Shown: piece by piece, positions 34,517-45,968 of the stretch
Numbering within the stretch: position 1 is the first letter of the stretch
How the letters are laid out: each line of letters begins with the position of its first letter
From: Euryodendron excelsum
Taxonomy: Eukaryota; Streptophyta; Magnoliopsida; Ericales; Pentaphylacaceae
DNA length: 64,000 nucleotides
Assembly (NCBI GenBank): GCA_033060915.1
Contig: CM065398.1
Location: forward strand, 4,276,501-4,340,500
Direction: 5' to 3'
The notes under the pieces: generated by a model
Databases searched by the model: none
Told to the model about the DNA's origin: nothing
What the model saw: only the letters and a program-made list of their open reading frames with translations
Translations under genes and position numbers: made by a program

Positions 34517-34638
34517 TGGCGCCACTACTAGTTGTGCCAAGCTAATATTTGGCCTGGCGCCACTCCTAGTGGTGCCAGAAGCATTTTTGGCTTGGCGCCA
34601 CTGCAACAGGCGCTAGGTCTATCCCATCTCTATAAATA
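34517..34638 (+). promoter_or_regulatory. LTR A promoter: three GGCGCC palindromic units and TATA box
   Basis: Units GGCGCCACTACTAGTTGTGCC (arms 34518-34526 and 34530-34538), GGCGCCACT-cct-AGTGGTGCC (34556-34576) and GGCGCCACTG...CAGGCGC (34594-34613) stand immediately upstream of TATAAATA (34631-34638). Equivalent units precede the TATA boxes of LTRs B-F. Confidence 0.75.
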
Positions 34639-34721
34639 CAGAGCCTCCTCCAGCGTGAAAGAGGTTTGCAAAATCAGTCTAAAAACCCTTCTTTTTGATA
34701 TACAGAGCTCATAGTCTCTCT

Positions 34722-34775
34722 AAACCCTAGTCTCCTTAGGTTTTCCAAACCCTAGCCTCCATACACAAACCCTAG
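34722..34775 (+). promoter_or_regulatory. Three AAACCCTAG (telobox-like) motifs downstream of TATA
   Basis: AAACCCTAG at 34722-34730, 34747-34755 and 34767-34775, about 90-140 bp below the TATA box. Similar clusters are in LTR B (43196, 43221) and LTR C (49387-49450), and on the minus strand in LTRs D, E and F. Confidence 0.6.
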
Positions 34776-35229
34776 CCTCTTATACACTCACATACACTTC
34801 TACACACTCATACACTAACCTCCAAAGCCTCCTTTGAAGACTTGGATTGCTGCAACAATGAAGCTTTGAAGATTGAAGATAAACTCTTGAAGATTGAAGC
34901 GAAGACCGAAGTAAAGTAAGCAAAACAAAGCGCACAAAGCTAAGCGAAATAAAGAAGACACAAGGTAGGCTTTCTCTTTAAGTTTATGCATCTTCCCCCC
35001 TCTCTTCTCCCTCTGAACCCACTTGAATTTTCTTCTATTTTAATCCCCCATTCTTCCCCCACTTCTTGCATGCTTGAAACAAGGGAATTCCCGGTCCTTG
35101 TGTGGGATTAGGCTATTGGAGGGTCACCGTGTCGGGGGCTTACTTTTAGTCTAACTGGAGACCACTTGGGTTCGGCCCCCTTGATTATGTGGTGAAGCCT
35201 TAACCTTGTATGTTCACGACCACAATTTG

Positions 35230-37440
35230 CATTGTACATATCATTATCTTGCATTCTTCCAAAAATCGTTTTCAAAATCATTTTCTAAACTTGCATCGCA
35301 TCAAAATCTTCTTTTCCAAAACTTTTTTTCAAAATCACAATCCTAGGTTGATTTTAGCCTTTCCATGGCTAGGGTTGCTTTAGGAAAGTGTTACATTTAA
35401 AGTGACCAATATGGTCCATATTTTCAAATCCTTGTTGTTTTCAAAATCACTTTGTTAAAGTGGTTTTAGCCTTCTTATGGTTGGAATCGATTTAAGAAAG
35501 TGAGACATTTTTGTACTTTCTAAACACTCTTCTTTCAAAAGTTTCTCCTTCTAAAAACCTCTCTTTCAACATACTTTCTAAAAACGCTCTCCAATCTTCT
35601 TCTTCAAATTCCTTTCCAAAAACTCCCTCCAAAAATCTATTTTCAAAACTTCCTTTTCAATTTTTTTCCAAAACACCCTCTTCAAAATTCCTTTCCTAAA
35701 AACACTCCCTAGGTTTCCTTCTTAGAAAAGTCTCTCCAATCTCCTTTCCAAAATTGTTTTTCAAAACTCCTTTCCAACAATCTCTTTCCAAAAAACATCT
35801 TTCCTAAAAGCTGCTTTCCAAAAATGCTTTCCTCAAAGTTCACTCTCCAAAGACTCTCCTTACGTTTCCTTCCTAAACAACTCTTTTCAAAAATTTCTTT
35901 CTAAAAACTCCTCACCAGGATTTCTTTCGAAAAACTCTCTCTTTTCAAAATTCACTTTCTAGAAACTCCTCTTTAGGATTTCCTTCTAAAAATCCCTCTT
36001 TCCAAATAACCCACTTTCCAAAAACCCACTTTCCAAAAACTCTTTCCTAAGAGTCCAAGTTAAACCTTATAGCCAACGATTAGGAAACTCTAATTTTTCT
36101 TCCCAAAAGCATGATTTCCAATCCCTTACTTTGGCCTCAAAACCTAGGTTTTCAAAACCTCTTGTTTTCTATATCAAAACTATATATATTTCCAAAACCT
36201 CTTTTCTACGTCAAAACTATAGTCTTCCAAATCTAGGGTTTCCAAAACTTTACCTTTCAAATCCTTACCAAATCCAATCTTCCCATTTAGGAAACTAGAT
36301 CCTATCCTCCGTTTTAGGAAACAAAATCAAAACATCTCTTTTTAGAAACAAAATCCAATCCCTTGTTTTAGGAAATGGGAATCTCAATCCTTCCAAACCT
36401 AAATCTTTCCTAATTCAACTCCTTCCTAATCTAGTACTTTCCTAAACCTTAAGTTTCCTAAACTTAAACTTTTAAATCTTTCCTTAAACTTTAAGCTTTC
36501 AAACCTTTCTTAATTCCATTCCTTTCCAAATCTTAACTTTCCAAATCTAAGTTTTCAAACCCTTCTTAAACTCAAAACCTTTCCTAATTTCAAGAATTTC
36601 TAAAACTCAAACTTCCAAACTTTCTAAATTCTAAACTTTCCTAAAACTTCAAATCTTTCCAAATCTAAAACGTTTCTAAACTCAAAACTTTCTTACTTTC
36701 AAAACTCCCTTATTTCAAAACCATTGCAAATTCAAAACTTTCCTATTTCAAAATCTTTCTTAAAATGAAACTTTCTTAATTCAAAACTTTCCTAAGTTGA
36801 AACTTTCCTAAGTCAAAAATTTTCCTAAGTTGAAACTTTCCTAAACCAAAACTTTCCTAAAATGACACTTTCTTAAAACGACACTTTCCTAATTCGAACC
36901 CTTCCTATATCCAACCTTCCCTAATCTTCCAAGTCCAATATTCGAGCCAATTCTTTTCAAAAATCTTTCCAAGTCAAGTCCAATCTTTATTTTCTAAGTT
37001 CCTAAGTCTAGGTTTCCTAAAACCAAGTCTTTCAAAACCAATCTTTTCAAATCTTCCAATCAAAGTCCAAATTTCCTATTCTTCCAATTCCAATTCGAAT
37101 TCCAACTTCAACTTTTTTCCAAATCAACTCTTCTATTTTGAATCGGACTCTTGTCCGAACTATGACTAACCTGATTCCTCCAAAAGGATATGTAGGCAAC
37201 CCTCATGGATGCGGTCACAACTTCTTTCAAATCTCCAATTCCACAACTTTCTTCAAGCTTCTATTCCCTAATCTGTTCCAAGTTTCTATTTCTAAATCTC
37301 TATTTTCAATTTCCAAAACTTTCCAATTTCAATTCTATCTTTTCAAATCTCTTTTTAAACCAAATCAATTTCTTTTCAAATCTATTTCCAAATCTATTTT
37401 CAAACTCTCTCTTTCTATTTCATTTACATATCATGCATCA
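35230..37440 (+). repeat. G-poor degenerate tract of LTR A
   Basis: About 2.2 kb of AAACTTTCCTAAATTCAAAA-like text. In the 60-base lines I counted (36421 and 36721) there are only two G each. The one clear exception is the conserved island at 37145-37221. Confidence 0.85.
37145..37221 (+). promoter_or_regulatory. Conserved two-hairpin island in the LTR
   Basis: Contains the hairpin TCGGAC-TCTT-GTCCGA (37143-37158), then CCTGATTCCTCCAAAAGGAT, and a second potential ACCC-TCAT-GG(G)T hairpin before GCGGTCACAAC. The island is found in all six long LTRs (B 45201-45277, C 51657-51734, D 4890-4968, E 17421-17498, F 56745-56823). Confidence 0.7.
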
Positions 37441-37961
37441 TTCTTTTCAAAATTATTTTCTAAAGTGGATAGGATTGGACAGTTGTTAATTGAAGACTCT
37501 CATAGGTGAATTTAGGGTACATAGACATGTAGGTACCGCAAGGGCGGGGTAGGGTGATGGCTTAGTGCATATTCCTTACACGTAACCAACCTTCGAACCT
37601 AGAATCACTGTTTTCAAAGACCAAAATGGAGTTTATTTTCAAAAAGGGCTTAAATGTTTTCTAAAGGTTGCCAAACAACCTGTTTTCTTAAAAACCCTCT
37701 CTTGAGGTAGTATTTTCAAAATCGTTTTCAAAAACCCTACGTGTAGTCCTCGGACTATACTTAGTTTTTAGGTGACCTAACTCACCTTAATCAAGTTAAG
37801 TGCCGACTCCAAATGTTTTCCAAGAGCCCTTTATTCAAACTAATTTTCAAATTAAACATAGTTGCACTCATTCTTTTAGGAGGGTGAGTTTTAATGAGAG
37901 AGTACAGTGTTTTTTCCGCTTGTGTGTGTATTTCTCGAGTGCGAAAAATTTGGGCGCGACA

Positions 37962-38445
37962 GAAGTGCTATCATCCAATCAAGGTAGGGCTAAGCCAGAG
38001 GAGAGGCTAGACCCCCGAAAAGGAAGGAGTTACCATTCCAAAGATACCGAGTTCGACAACATCCCTTGTCATTCTGTTAGTTAATGTATTTCTAATATGT
38101 GCATACAAAAATAAATAAATAAATAAATAAAAATAATAAATAAATAAATAAATATAAAAATATGATAAAAATCGGCATGGGTTTTGCATACATAGGATAT
38201 AACTCCCTATAGAAATAGAAGTCACCAACACAGTTTAATGTCAACCTTTGAAATAAATATACATCATCATCATTTCTACACATGCATCTGATCATATACT
38301 TAGCTGAGAAAAAAAAAATCATAAATGTCTCTGCCTATCCATGCATCTAAATGCCATAAATATCTATCAAAATAAAACTGTCTAACATAAATACATCTTA
38401 GGAATAGGGGCAAAGGAAGATCAAAGTCTCCACAAGGGGCATTTG
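37962..38445 (+). other. E2 spacer, right part
   Basis: Resumes GAAGTGCTATCATCC after LTR A. Contains GACCCCCGAAAAGGAAGG (38010), which is the short-C version of the C50 run in E4, and an AAATA microsatellite (38109-38155). No gene; the 76-aa and 74-aa reverse ORFs are low-complexity. Confidence 0.65.
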
Positions 38446-40294
38446 TCAAAGGTCAAAGTCAATATCATTTGGATCGAAATCCCCGAAACCTAGCATCAGA
38501 GGAGGTGGATAACTACTAGAAGCACTAACGTCTTGCGAAGAAGACACAACCGGAATCAACAAGCTAAAGGAATAACTAGACAACAACAGAGTGAATTGAA
38601 GAAGCAGAGAAAGAACAACATACCCCGCCACCGTCCATCTGAGATAACCGAGCCGTTAGGGAAGCTACCTCAACTTGGTACTGATCTCGCTCCATTTGGC
38701 ACTGATCTCTCTGGTCTCTCACAGTAGTAAACTCAGCTGGGGCACATATCTTTCGGCTCAGAGTCACAAGTCAACCACCTCTTGGCCAACAGCATACCTG
38801 CCGACTGCAACCTCAAATCGAGTGAAGGCACCGACAGAATAAGGCCCAAAGTGCGCAGCATAATCTGTATCTGGAGGAAGTAAGAACTTGACACCCGACT
38901 GCCGCTCTTGATAGGGGATAGGCACTCCCGCCGCCAAGGCCCCAAACATATACTCTAGCGGAGCTCTTGCTGATCGGAACTCCTCATGAAACGGCCGCTA
39001 GTGTCGCTCTCCTAGATGGGACTCCCAAGTATCGTCATTGAGAAAAGCATCCCTCGACAGGTATAACGGAACTAAGTACCGCACTGTCTCATAATGAACT
39101 AATCCAATGAAGGGCCGCCAAGTCACGTCTCTCGCCTCAATCAACTCCAGGTTTGCCCATAGCGTCACGAAGTCAGTAATCTTCACTCGCTAGGCCAGCT
39201 GGTCACGAGCCCACCTCAAAGCACGAGGATAAAAGTCGTCATCGACAACTGTGGGGCGACGAACAGGAAGGTACTCATAGCTCCACCAGATAAGAAAGGG
39301 CCAGAAACTAGTTATGCTGCCCCAACGGGAAGAAGTCCGGACCCGCATCGATCGAAAGAAGTAGCCAAAGGAGAAGGATCCCCAATCCAGCTCAGATAAA
39401 GCCCCAGGATCAGCTACTATGCTCACTAACTAAAAAGGCACAAGCGACTTGTTGTTGTTGTTGTAGAAGCAGCTGAAGATAATATACAGAACAAGTCACC
39501 GCCTCATGATGTCGCACTGAGTGGGGGAGGGCTCAACAGCAAAGGTACGGTCATCCCGGCTGAGCCAGGAAACTAGGAAAGTAGAACGCTCTGGAGGAGG
39601 CAAGTCCAGCAGAATGCAGGCCTCGTCTCTACTGATTGAGTGTAAAGTGATCCGCCGGCTGACGAAGGAAAGTCCTGTGATGATCGCCCAATCCAAGGGG
39701 GTGGGACCCAACTCAAACCCAACAAAATAAAAGGTCCCCGTCTCTCTAAACCACTGCTCAATCAGTGCCAGCACCAGATGTCGATTCAGGCAGTTAGCCT
39801 GTAACCCCATGAAGGCTCCAAATCCGATCTCAGCCAATAAGGCACGATATGATGGAGCAGCCCGCTGCATGGTCACGAAGACCTGATGAACAGCCCCTCT
39901 AAAAGCTGTGTGTACCCGCGGAGGGGGAAATGCTGTCTAGAATATACACTAGGGTGGTAAGTAAGATCCCTGAGCGGTGGGATATCCGGTACCTCTAGTC
40001 ACCCAAATCAGCATCCGTCTGTCTATGTTTGGAGGAGGCTCTCCCATAACCGGTCACCTGGTCGCCCAGACCCGGTACCTCCTCCTCTGCACCGATCTCC
40101 TCTACAAAGGTTTGCTCAACCGGAGGAAAGAGGTTGACAAGTGGCCTACTCCCCCGACCACCCTGGCTAGACGACGCCTGCCCCGTAGATCGTCGGCTAC
40201 CTCTGGATCGACTGGAACCACCGGTGGAATCTGTCCGAGCCGCCTTCCTCGAGCGACGTCTCCTCTTAGAACTATCATCACCCGCATCTGCCAT
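38446..40294 (-). pseudogene. E2 antisense gene (PMD), full length but decayed
   Basis: Reads leftward from ATG 40294 (MADAGDDSSKRRRRSRKAAR, with a basic, NLS-like start and Ser/Arg-rich stretch) after a splice acceptor at 40296. The plant mobile domain signature is clear at 39870-39496: LALIEQWFRETGTFYFVGFE followed by LGPTPLDWAIITGLSF, the aromatic/T-P-T/Leu-Gly pattern of this family. Further conserved blocks are LSELDWGSFSFGYF (39385), WWSYEYLPVRRP (39285), IEARDVTWRPFIG (39135) and PFHEEFRSARAP...MFGALAAGVPIPYQE. The end is GFGDFDPNDIDFD, with a stop at 38446. Breaks include TAG near 39989, a stop at 39496, TAG at 39187 and a stop at about 38998. A small intron near the 3' end has lost its acceptor AG. 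Arabidopsis PMD proteins (MAIN, MAIL1) are nuclear and influence transposon silencing; a role here is inference. Confidence 0.8.
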
Positions 40295-40295
40295 C

Positions 40296-41161
40296 CTGAA
40301 TAGGTAAGCCAAGGTAAGAGGTGTTAATATACGGCATATGCAGATAAATAACAACAAAATAAAGAAAATAAATAGTAAAAATGAACAAAAAAAAAATAAT
40401 AATAAAAAGATTTCAAATCATAAGTCAAAACGAATTTCCTACACCTTTTGATTTTCCGACTTCAAGTCAAATCTCAAGGGTTTTCTGTCTTTTTTCTTCA
40501 AAAAGATTTTATTTCTAACTCTTTCCCTGATTTCTAAAAATTTTGACAGAGTTTCATTTAAAAGTGGTCCCTACAATACCCATGGCATCAACACAAAACA
40601 CAAACCGTGCACTTCACAACGTTACAATCACATGACATTAGCACCCGCGCACACTTTTTAAATTTTTGAAATTTTCAAAACACATGTTTTATTTTTCCAA
40701 TAAATCAATGGTTTTCAAAAATGTCCTAAAATTCCTCAAAATCATTTCAAATGTTTTCTAAAATATTCCTACATTTTTCTAAATTTTAAACTCCATTAAT
40801 TTCATTAATTTCCTATTTTTTCTAAGTATTTCTCTATTTTTTAAAAAATAAAAAATTTACCAAGTTTTCAAAAAATCACAAAACTTCACACGGTCGTTAA
40901 ACACATTTTTCTAAGGCACATGGCATAAAAATCTAGCCAAAAAAATCCAATGCCCAAGCCTGTAGGAACAAACCCTCAATTCCTGCAGAAAATTCACTTC
41001 ATATAATCACGTAAAATCGCTCAAATTCAATCAAACAAGCACCAAAATGCAAAAATAACATCACCATAGTGTTCAAAACATATCAAGACATCAATTTCCA
41101 CTATTCACACAACTCAAATAGAATTCTACACGTCGAAATCAACAGAAAATTGGAAACTCAC
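40296..41161 (-). other. 5'-UTR intron of the E2 antisense gene
   Basis: On the minus strand the donor is CCAAGAG|GTGAGT (41162/41161) and the acceptor is TTACCTATTCAG|GATG (40296). Length is 866 bp, close to E3's 882 bp, and the two align over most of their length. Both sites are canonical. Confidence 0.75.
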
Positions 41162-41413
41162 CTCTTGGAGTTCTCCGGCAAAATCTTCTCTTCTGGTGAC
41201 TTTTCCGGCAACGGTGTCTACTTCCAACAATTCCCCGTGATCCCTAAGAGATATCCCTTCAATGTCTAGGTCAGTATCCTCACTATGCCTCTTGATTTTT
41301 CACAAACTCTTCACGTTCCTGTAAGTGTTCGAACTAGAAAATTTTTTGGGTTTATTCCCATGCCTGGCGCCACTCAAGCCAAATTTGTCAAAGGCGCCAC
41401 TCCTAGTGGCGCC
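41162..41413 (-). promoter_or_regulatory. First exon and promoter of the E2 antisense gene
   Basis: The exon runs leftward from about 41325 to 41162. Upstream are a weak TATA-like GGGAATAAACCC (41348-41359), a half-unit GGCGCCACT (41366-41374) and a perfect palindrome GGCGCCACT-cct-AGTGGCGCC (41393-41413). The palindrome is of the same type as in the E2 LTR promoter. Confidence 0.55.
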
Positions 41414-41585
41414 AGTTCCAAATTCTGGGCAGCTTTGCCTTTTTTCCCGCCAAAACTCGATTTGGCCCAATATTCGTTTCTACAATTCCATCTTCCAAAA
41501 TTTTCAAAGTTCGTCCCTCCGACCGCCTCACGGTCAACATGGGATTCTTACTCTATCGTTTTCTGTCTTCAACAAACAGAGACAG

Positions 41586-41600
41586 AAAAAGAGGGGCAGT
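41586..41600 (+). promoter_or_regulatory. Polypurine tract of E2
   Basis: AAAAAGAGGGGCAGT directly before TGTAAGCACC. It shows that LTR B is the 3' LTR of the plus-strand element carrying gag at 29058. Confidence 0.8.
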
Positions 41601-44600
41601 TGTAAGCACCCCATTTTTGACCGCTCGGCAGTCTCCAGTCCGTCCTGACTTGAGTTCAAGTCAATATAGACATATTCTAGAATTCTAATCTTAATCCAGT
41701 CAATTCATCGCTTCGCATGCCCACCACGCCCAAATAGAGGCAAAACGACCAAAATGCCCTTGTGGGCATTGTTCGGTCCAATCCCATAAGCGCGTCTTCC
41801 CGAAAATGGTAAGTCCCTTTTTCCAGTCCAATTTTAATCCCTCTCTCGAGAAAGTTGATTCCTCGAGACGGTACCTCTATCTTGTCCAACACATTTTCCG
41901 AAGAAAGTTTCTTTAGAACGATAAGTCCCATGAAACCCGTTGACCGGGACGAGACCCTAAATTTCCTAGATGGTAGAACGGTCCATCTTTGGCGCCTGCT
42001 AGCCTGCCAATGCAGAAATGTTCGTTTCGGCACATCTTCCGGGAAAGTTAATTTCTCAGGCGCTAAGTCACCTTAGCAGTTTCCTGAGATCAGGCAGTCT
42101 CAGGAATGATCGCGAACCGTTAGAGTAACGGAAGTACTTGCAAACATCGCAACCGTGAGAGTAGCGAAAATACTCGCAAACAGGTCGATATAGGGAATTG
42201 CCGACAAACCCCTGTATCACGGGATCGCTATCATAGTGGCGGAAACACTCAAAACCCAGGTCAACATCAATGGCTGCTATCCCACTTCAGTGAAAAATGA
42301 CCAAACTGCACCTAGGGCCATTTTCGGCACATTTCTCGAGAAAATACCTAAGTCCTCAGAATGGTAAGTCCATCCTTCCAAGATTGTCTTAAAAGCAACC
42401 CAGCATGATTAGGTGCCTTCTAGTCAGTTTTGGCCCAATTTCGAGACTTTCCGGTCAAGATGACCATTTTGCCCCTAGGCATCTGAACACCCTGGGAACC
42501 ACACCGGCTCTGGGTATCAAACCGGTAACCTTTCGAGAATGCTTCTTATAGTATTCTCAACCTTCCATTACCTTTTCGGATCATTCCACGTCAATTTCGG
42601 AAAACTCGGTGCGAAATGACCGTTTTGCCCCTGGTGGGCCGGTCGCCTTTTTCGACCACACTGGCTCTAGGTATCAAACCGGTAACCTTTGGGAACATTC
42701 TAAATAATGTCCCCAAACCTCAAGTCTTCTTCCGGGACATTTCGAGTTCATGCTGGCAGTTTTCCGATCCAGTTGACCGTTTTGCCCCTAATGGCCCGGT
42801 CAACCCTTCCAACACATCTTGTCATCCTTTTTCAAGTCCATTACCCTCCAGGACCCTATTCTAAGGGTTCCTGTCCCTTTCTAGCTTTCCGGGCCATTCC
42901 TGGTCCCTTAAATCCTTCTTGGACCTTCTGGAGTCACTCCTAGTGAAGCTAGGCTAAAAATTGCATGGTAGTCACTAGTACAGGCGCCCAAATCTTTTGA
43001 AGATACATTGCTTGCCGACCTTAAAACTTTCCAAAGTGAGTAGTGGTGCCAGAAGGATTGTTGGCTTGGCACCACTACAACAGGCGCCAGGTCATTCTTC
43101 TCTCTATAAATACAGAGCCTCCTCCAACGTAAAAGAGGTTTGTAAACTTAGTCTAAAAACCCTATTCTTCGATATCTAGAGCTTGTAGCCTCCCTAAACC
43201 CTAGCTTCTTTAGGTTTTCCAAACCCTAGCCTCCATACACAAGCCCTAGCCTCCTATACACTCATATACACTCTAATACACTCATACACTAGCCTCCAAA
43301 TCCTCCATTGAAGACTTGGATTGCTGTAACTATGAAGCTTTGAAGACCAAAGACAAGCTCTCGAAGATAAAGAAGAAGACTGAAGCGAAGACTGAAGCAA
43401 AGTAAGAAAAGCAAAGCGCGCAAAGCAAAGCAAAGTAAAGAAGACACAAGGTAGGCTTCCTATTTACGTTTACGCATCTTCCTCCTCTCTTCTCTCTCCT
43501 AACCCACTTGAGTTTTCTTCTATTTTAATCCCCCATCTTCTTCCCTCCTTTTCTTACATGCTTGAAACAAGAGATTTTTTGGGCCATGTGTAGGATTAGA
43601 CTATTGGAGGGTCACCGTGTCGGGGGCTTTCTTTTAGTCTAACCGGGGACCACATGGGTTCGGCCCCCTTGATTATGTGGTGAAGCCTTAACTTTGTATG
43701 TTCACGACCCTAATTTGCATTGTGCATATCATGATCTTGTATTCTTCCAAAATTCGTTTTCGAACTCGTTTTTAAAATCACAGTCCTAGGGTGATTCTAG
43801 CCTTTTCATGGTTAGGGTTGCTTTAGGAAAGTGTTACATTTAAAGTAACCAATATGGTCCATATTTTCAAAACATTGTTGTTTTCAAAACCACTATCTTA
43901 AAGTGGTTCTAACCTTCTTATGGTTAGAACCGCTTTAGGAAAGTGAGATATTTTATATACTTTCTAAAAAATCTCTTCTTAAAAATCTCTTCCTAAAAAT
44001 CTCTTTTCCAACATGCTTTCCATAAACTCTCTTTAAATTCCTTTCCAAAATTGTTTTCAAAAACTCTTTCCAAAAATCTATTTTTCAAAACTTCTTTTTA
44101 AACTCCTTTCCAAAAAGCTCTCTTCAAAATTCCTTTCTTAAAAATACTTTCTAGGTTTCCTTATTAGAAAACTCTCTTCACTAAATCTCTTTCCTAAAAA
44201 CTCTTTCCAACAATCTCCTTCCAAAAATCCCCTTCCGAAAACTATCTCTTCAAAATTCGTTTTCTAAAAACCCCTTTTTAGGATCTCTTTCCAAAAATCT
44301 CCCTTTCTAAAAACTCACTTTTCAAAAATATCTTTTCTTAGAGTCCAAGTTAAGCCCTAGTACCCACAATTTGGAAATCCTAATTTTCCTTCCTAAAGAC
44401 ATGATTTTCAATCTTGCCTTAAAACCTAGGTTTCCAAAATCTCCTTTTTTTACACCGAAATCATAAGTTTTCAAAACCTATTTTCTACATCAAAACTATA
44501 GTCTTCCAAATCTAGGGTTTCTAAAAACTTCATCTACCAAATCCATGCCAAATCCAATCTTCCCTTTAGGAAACCAAGTTCAATCTTCCATTTAGGAAAC

Positions 44601-45968
44601 CAAGTCCAATCTTCCATTTAAGAAACTAAATCCAATCTCCCATTTAGGAAACTAGATCTAATCCTCCGTTTTTGAAAACAAAATCAAAACACCTTTTTTT
44701 AGAAACAAAATCCATTCCCTTGTTTTAGAAAATAGGAATCTCAATCCTTCCTAGTCTAAACCTTTCCTAATTCAAATCCTTTCTCATCTAGTACTTTCCT
44801 AAACCTTAAGTTTCCAAAACTTAAACATTCAAATCTTCCCTTAAACTTTACGCTTCTAAATCTTTCCTAATTCGAATCCTTTCCTAAACCAAAACTTTCC
44901 TAAAACAGAACTTTCCTAAAATGACACTTTCCTAAAATGAAACTTTCTTAATTCGAACCTTTCCTAAATTCCAACTTCCCCACTCTTCCAAGTCCAACAC
45001 TCAAGTCAAATCTTTCCTAAGTCTCGAGTCTTTCTTAAGTCTAGGTTTCCTACGACCAAGCTTTTGAAAATCAAATCTTTTCAAATCTTCCAATCAAAGT
45101 TCAATTTCTTAATCCTTTCAATTCCAAATTCCAAATTCCAAACTTCTATTCTAAGTTCAAATCAAATCCATTTTCAAATCAAAGCCTTCTATTTTCTATC
45201 AGACTCTTGTCCGAGCTACGACTGACCTGATTCCTCAAATAAGATACGTGGGCAACCCTCATGGGTGCGGTCACAACTTTTTGCCAACTTCTAATTCTAA
45301 AAATCTATTTTCAAATCTCTATTTCCAATTTCTAAAACTTTCCAATTTCAAATCTATCTTTTCAAATTTCTTTTTAAATCAAGTCAATTTCTTTCCAAAT
45401 CTATTTTTCAACTTTCTTTTCTTTTCTTGCATATCATGCATCATGCTTTTTTAAACATTCATTTTCTAATGTGGATAGGATTGAACATTTGTTAGTTGAA
45501 GATTCTCATAGGTGAATCTAGGGTGAATAGACATGTAGGTACCGTAAGGGCGGGGTAGGGTGATGGCTTAGTGCGCCTTCCCAACACGTAACCAACCTCC
45601 GAACCTAGGATCATTGTTTTCGATAGACCAAAATGGAGTTATTTTTCAAAAAAGGGCTTAAATATTTTCTAAAGGTTGCTAAATAACCTGTTTTCTTAAA
45701 AATCCTCTCTTGAGGAAGTATTTTCAAAATTGTTTCGAAAACCCTAAATGTGATCCTCGAATAGTGCTTAGTTTTTAGGTGACCTAACTAATCTTAATCA
45801 AGTTAAGTGACGACTCCAAATATTTTTCAAAAGCCCTTTATTCAATTTAATTTTCAATTCAAACCTAGTTGCACTCATTCTTCTAGGAGGATGAGTTCTA
45901 ACGAGAGAGTACAATATTTTTCCCACTTGTGTGTGTATTCCTCGAGTGCAAAAAATCTGGGCGTGACA
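41601..45968 (+). mobile_element. LTR B: 3' LTR of E2, 4,368 bp
   Basis: TGTAAGCACC...GGGCGTGACA. It is the shortest complete copy: the hairpin array is reduced to one or two units (41785-41905) and the G-poor tract to about 1.7 kb (43740-45450). TATA is at 43105-43112 after degenerate GGCGCC units (43027-43095), AAACCCTAG at 43196 and 43221, the splice-donor-like site at 43451 (CACAAG|GTAGGC) and the island at 45201-45277. The right flank AGATG begins E5's antisense gene. No 5' LTR partner is in the window. Confidence 0.9.

Larger units (their letters stand above)
32592..37961 (+). mobile_element. Solo LTR A, 5,370 bp
   Basis: TGTAAGCACC...GGCGCGACA, flanked by perfect GAAGT repeats (32587-32591, 37962-37966). 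The unfilled site GTGCGAAGTGCTATCATCC is present in E4 at 62166-62184. Order of parts: ten-unit hairpin array (32794-33250); AACCGG/GGTATCAAACCGG units (33830-34160); GGCGCC palindromes (34517-34617); TATA (34631-34638); three AAACCCTAG boxes (34722, 34747, 34767); splice-donor-like CACAAG|GTAGGC (34965); conserved GGGTCACCGTGTCGGGGGCTT block (35122); G-poor tract (35230-37440); two-hairpin island (37145-37221); a 3' conserved block; and a primer-site-like TGCCGACTCC (37801). Confidence 0.95.

Noticed and set aside
37800..38084. 94-aa forward ORF with MPTPNVFQEP start
   Set aside because: Crosses the LTR A end and the target duplication; it is a junction artefact.
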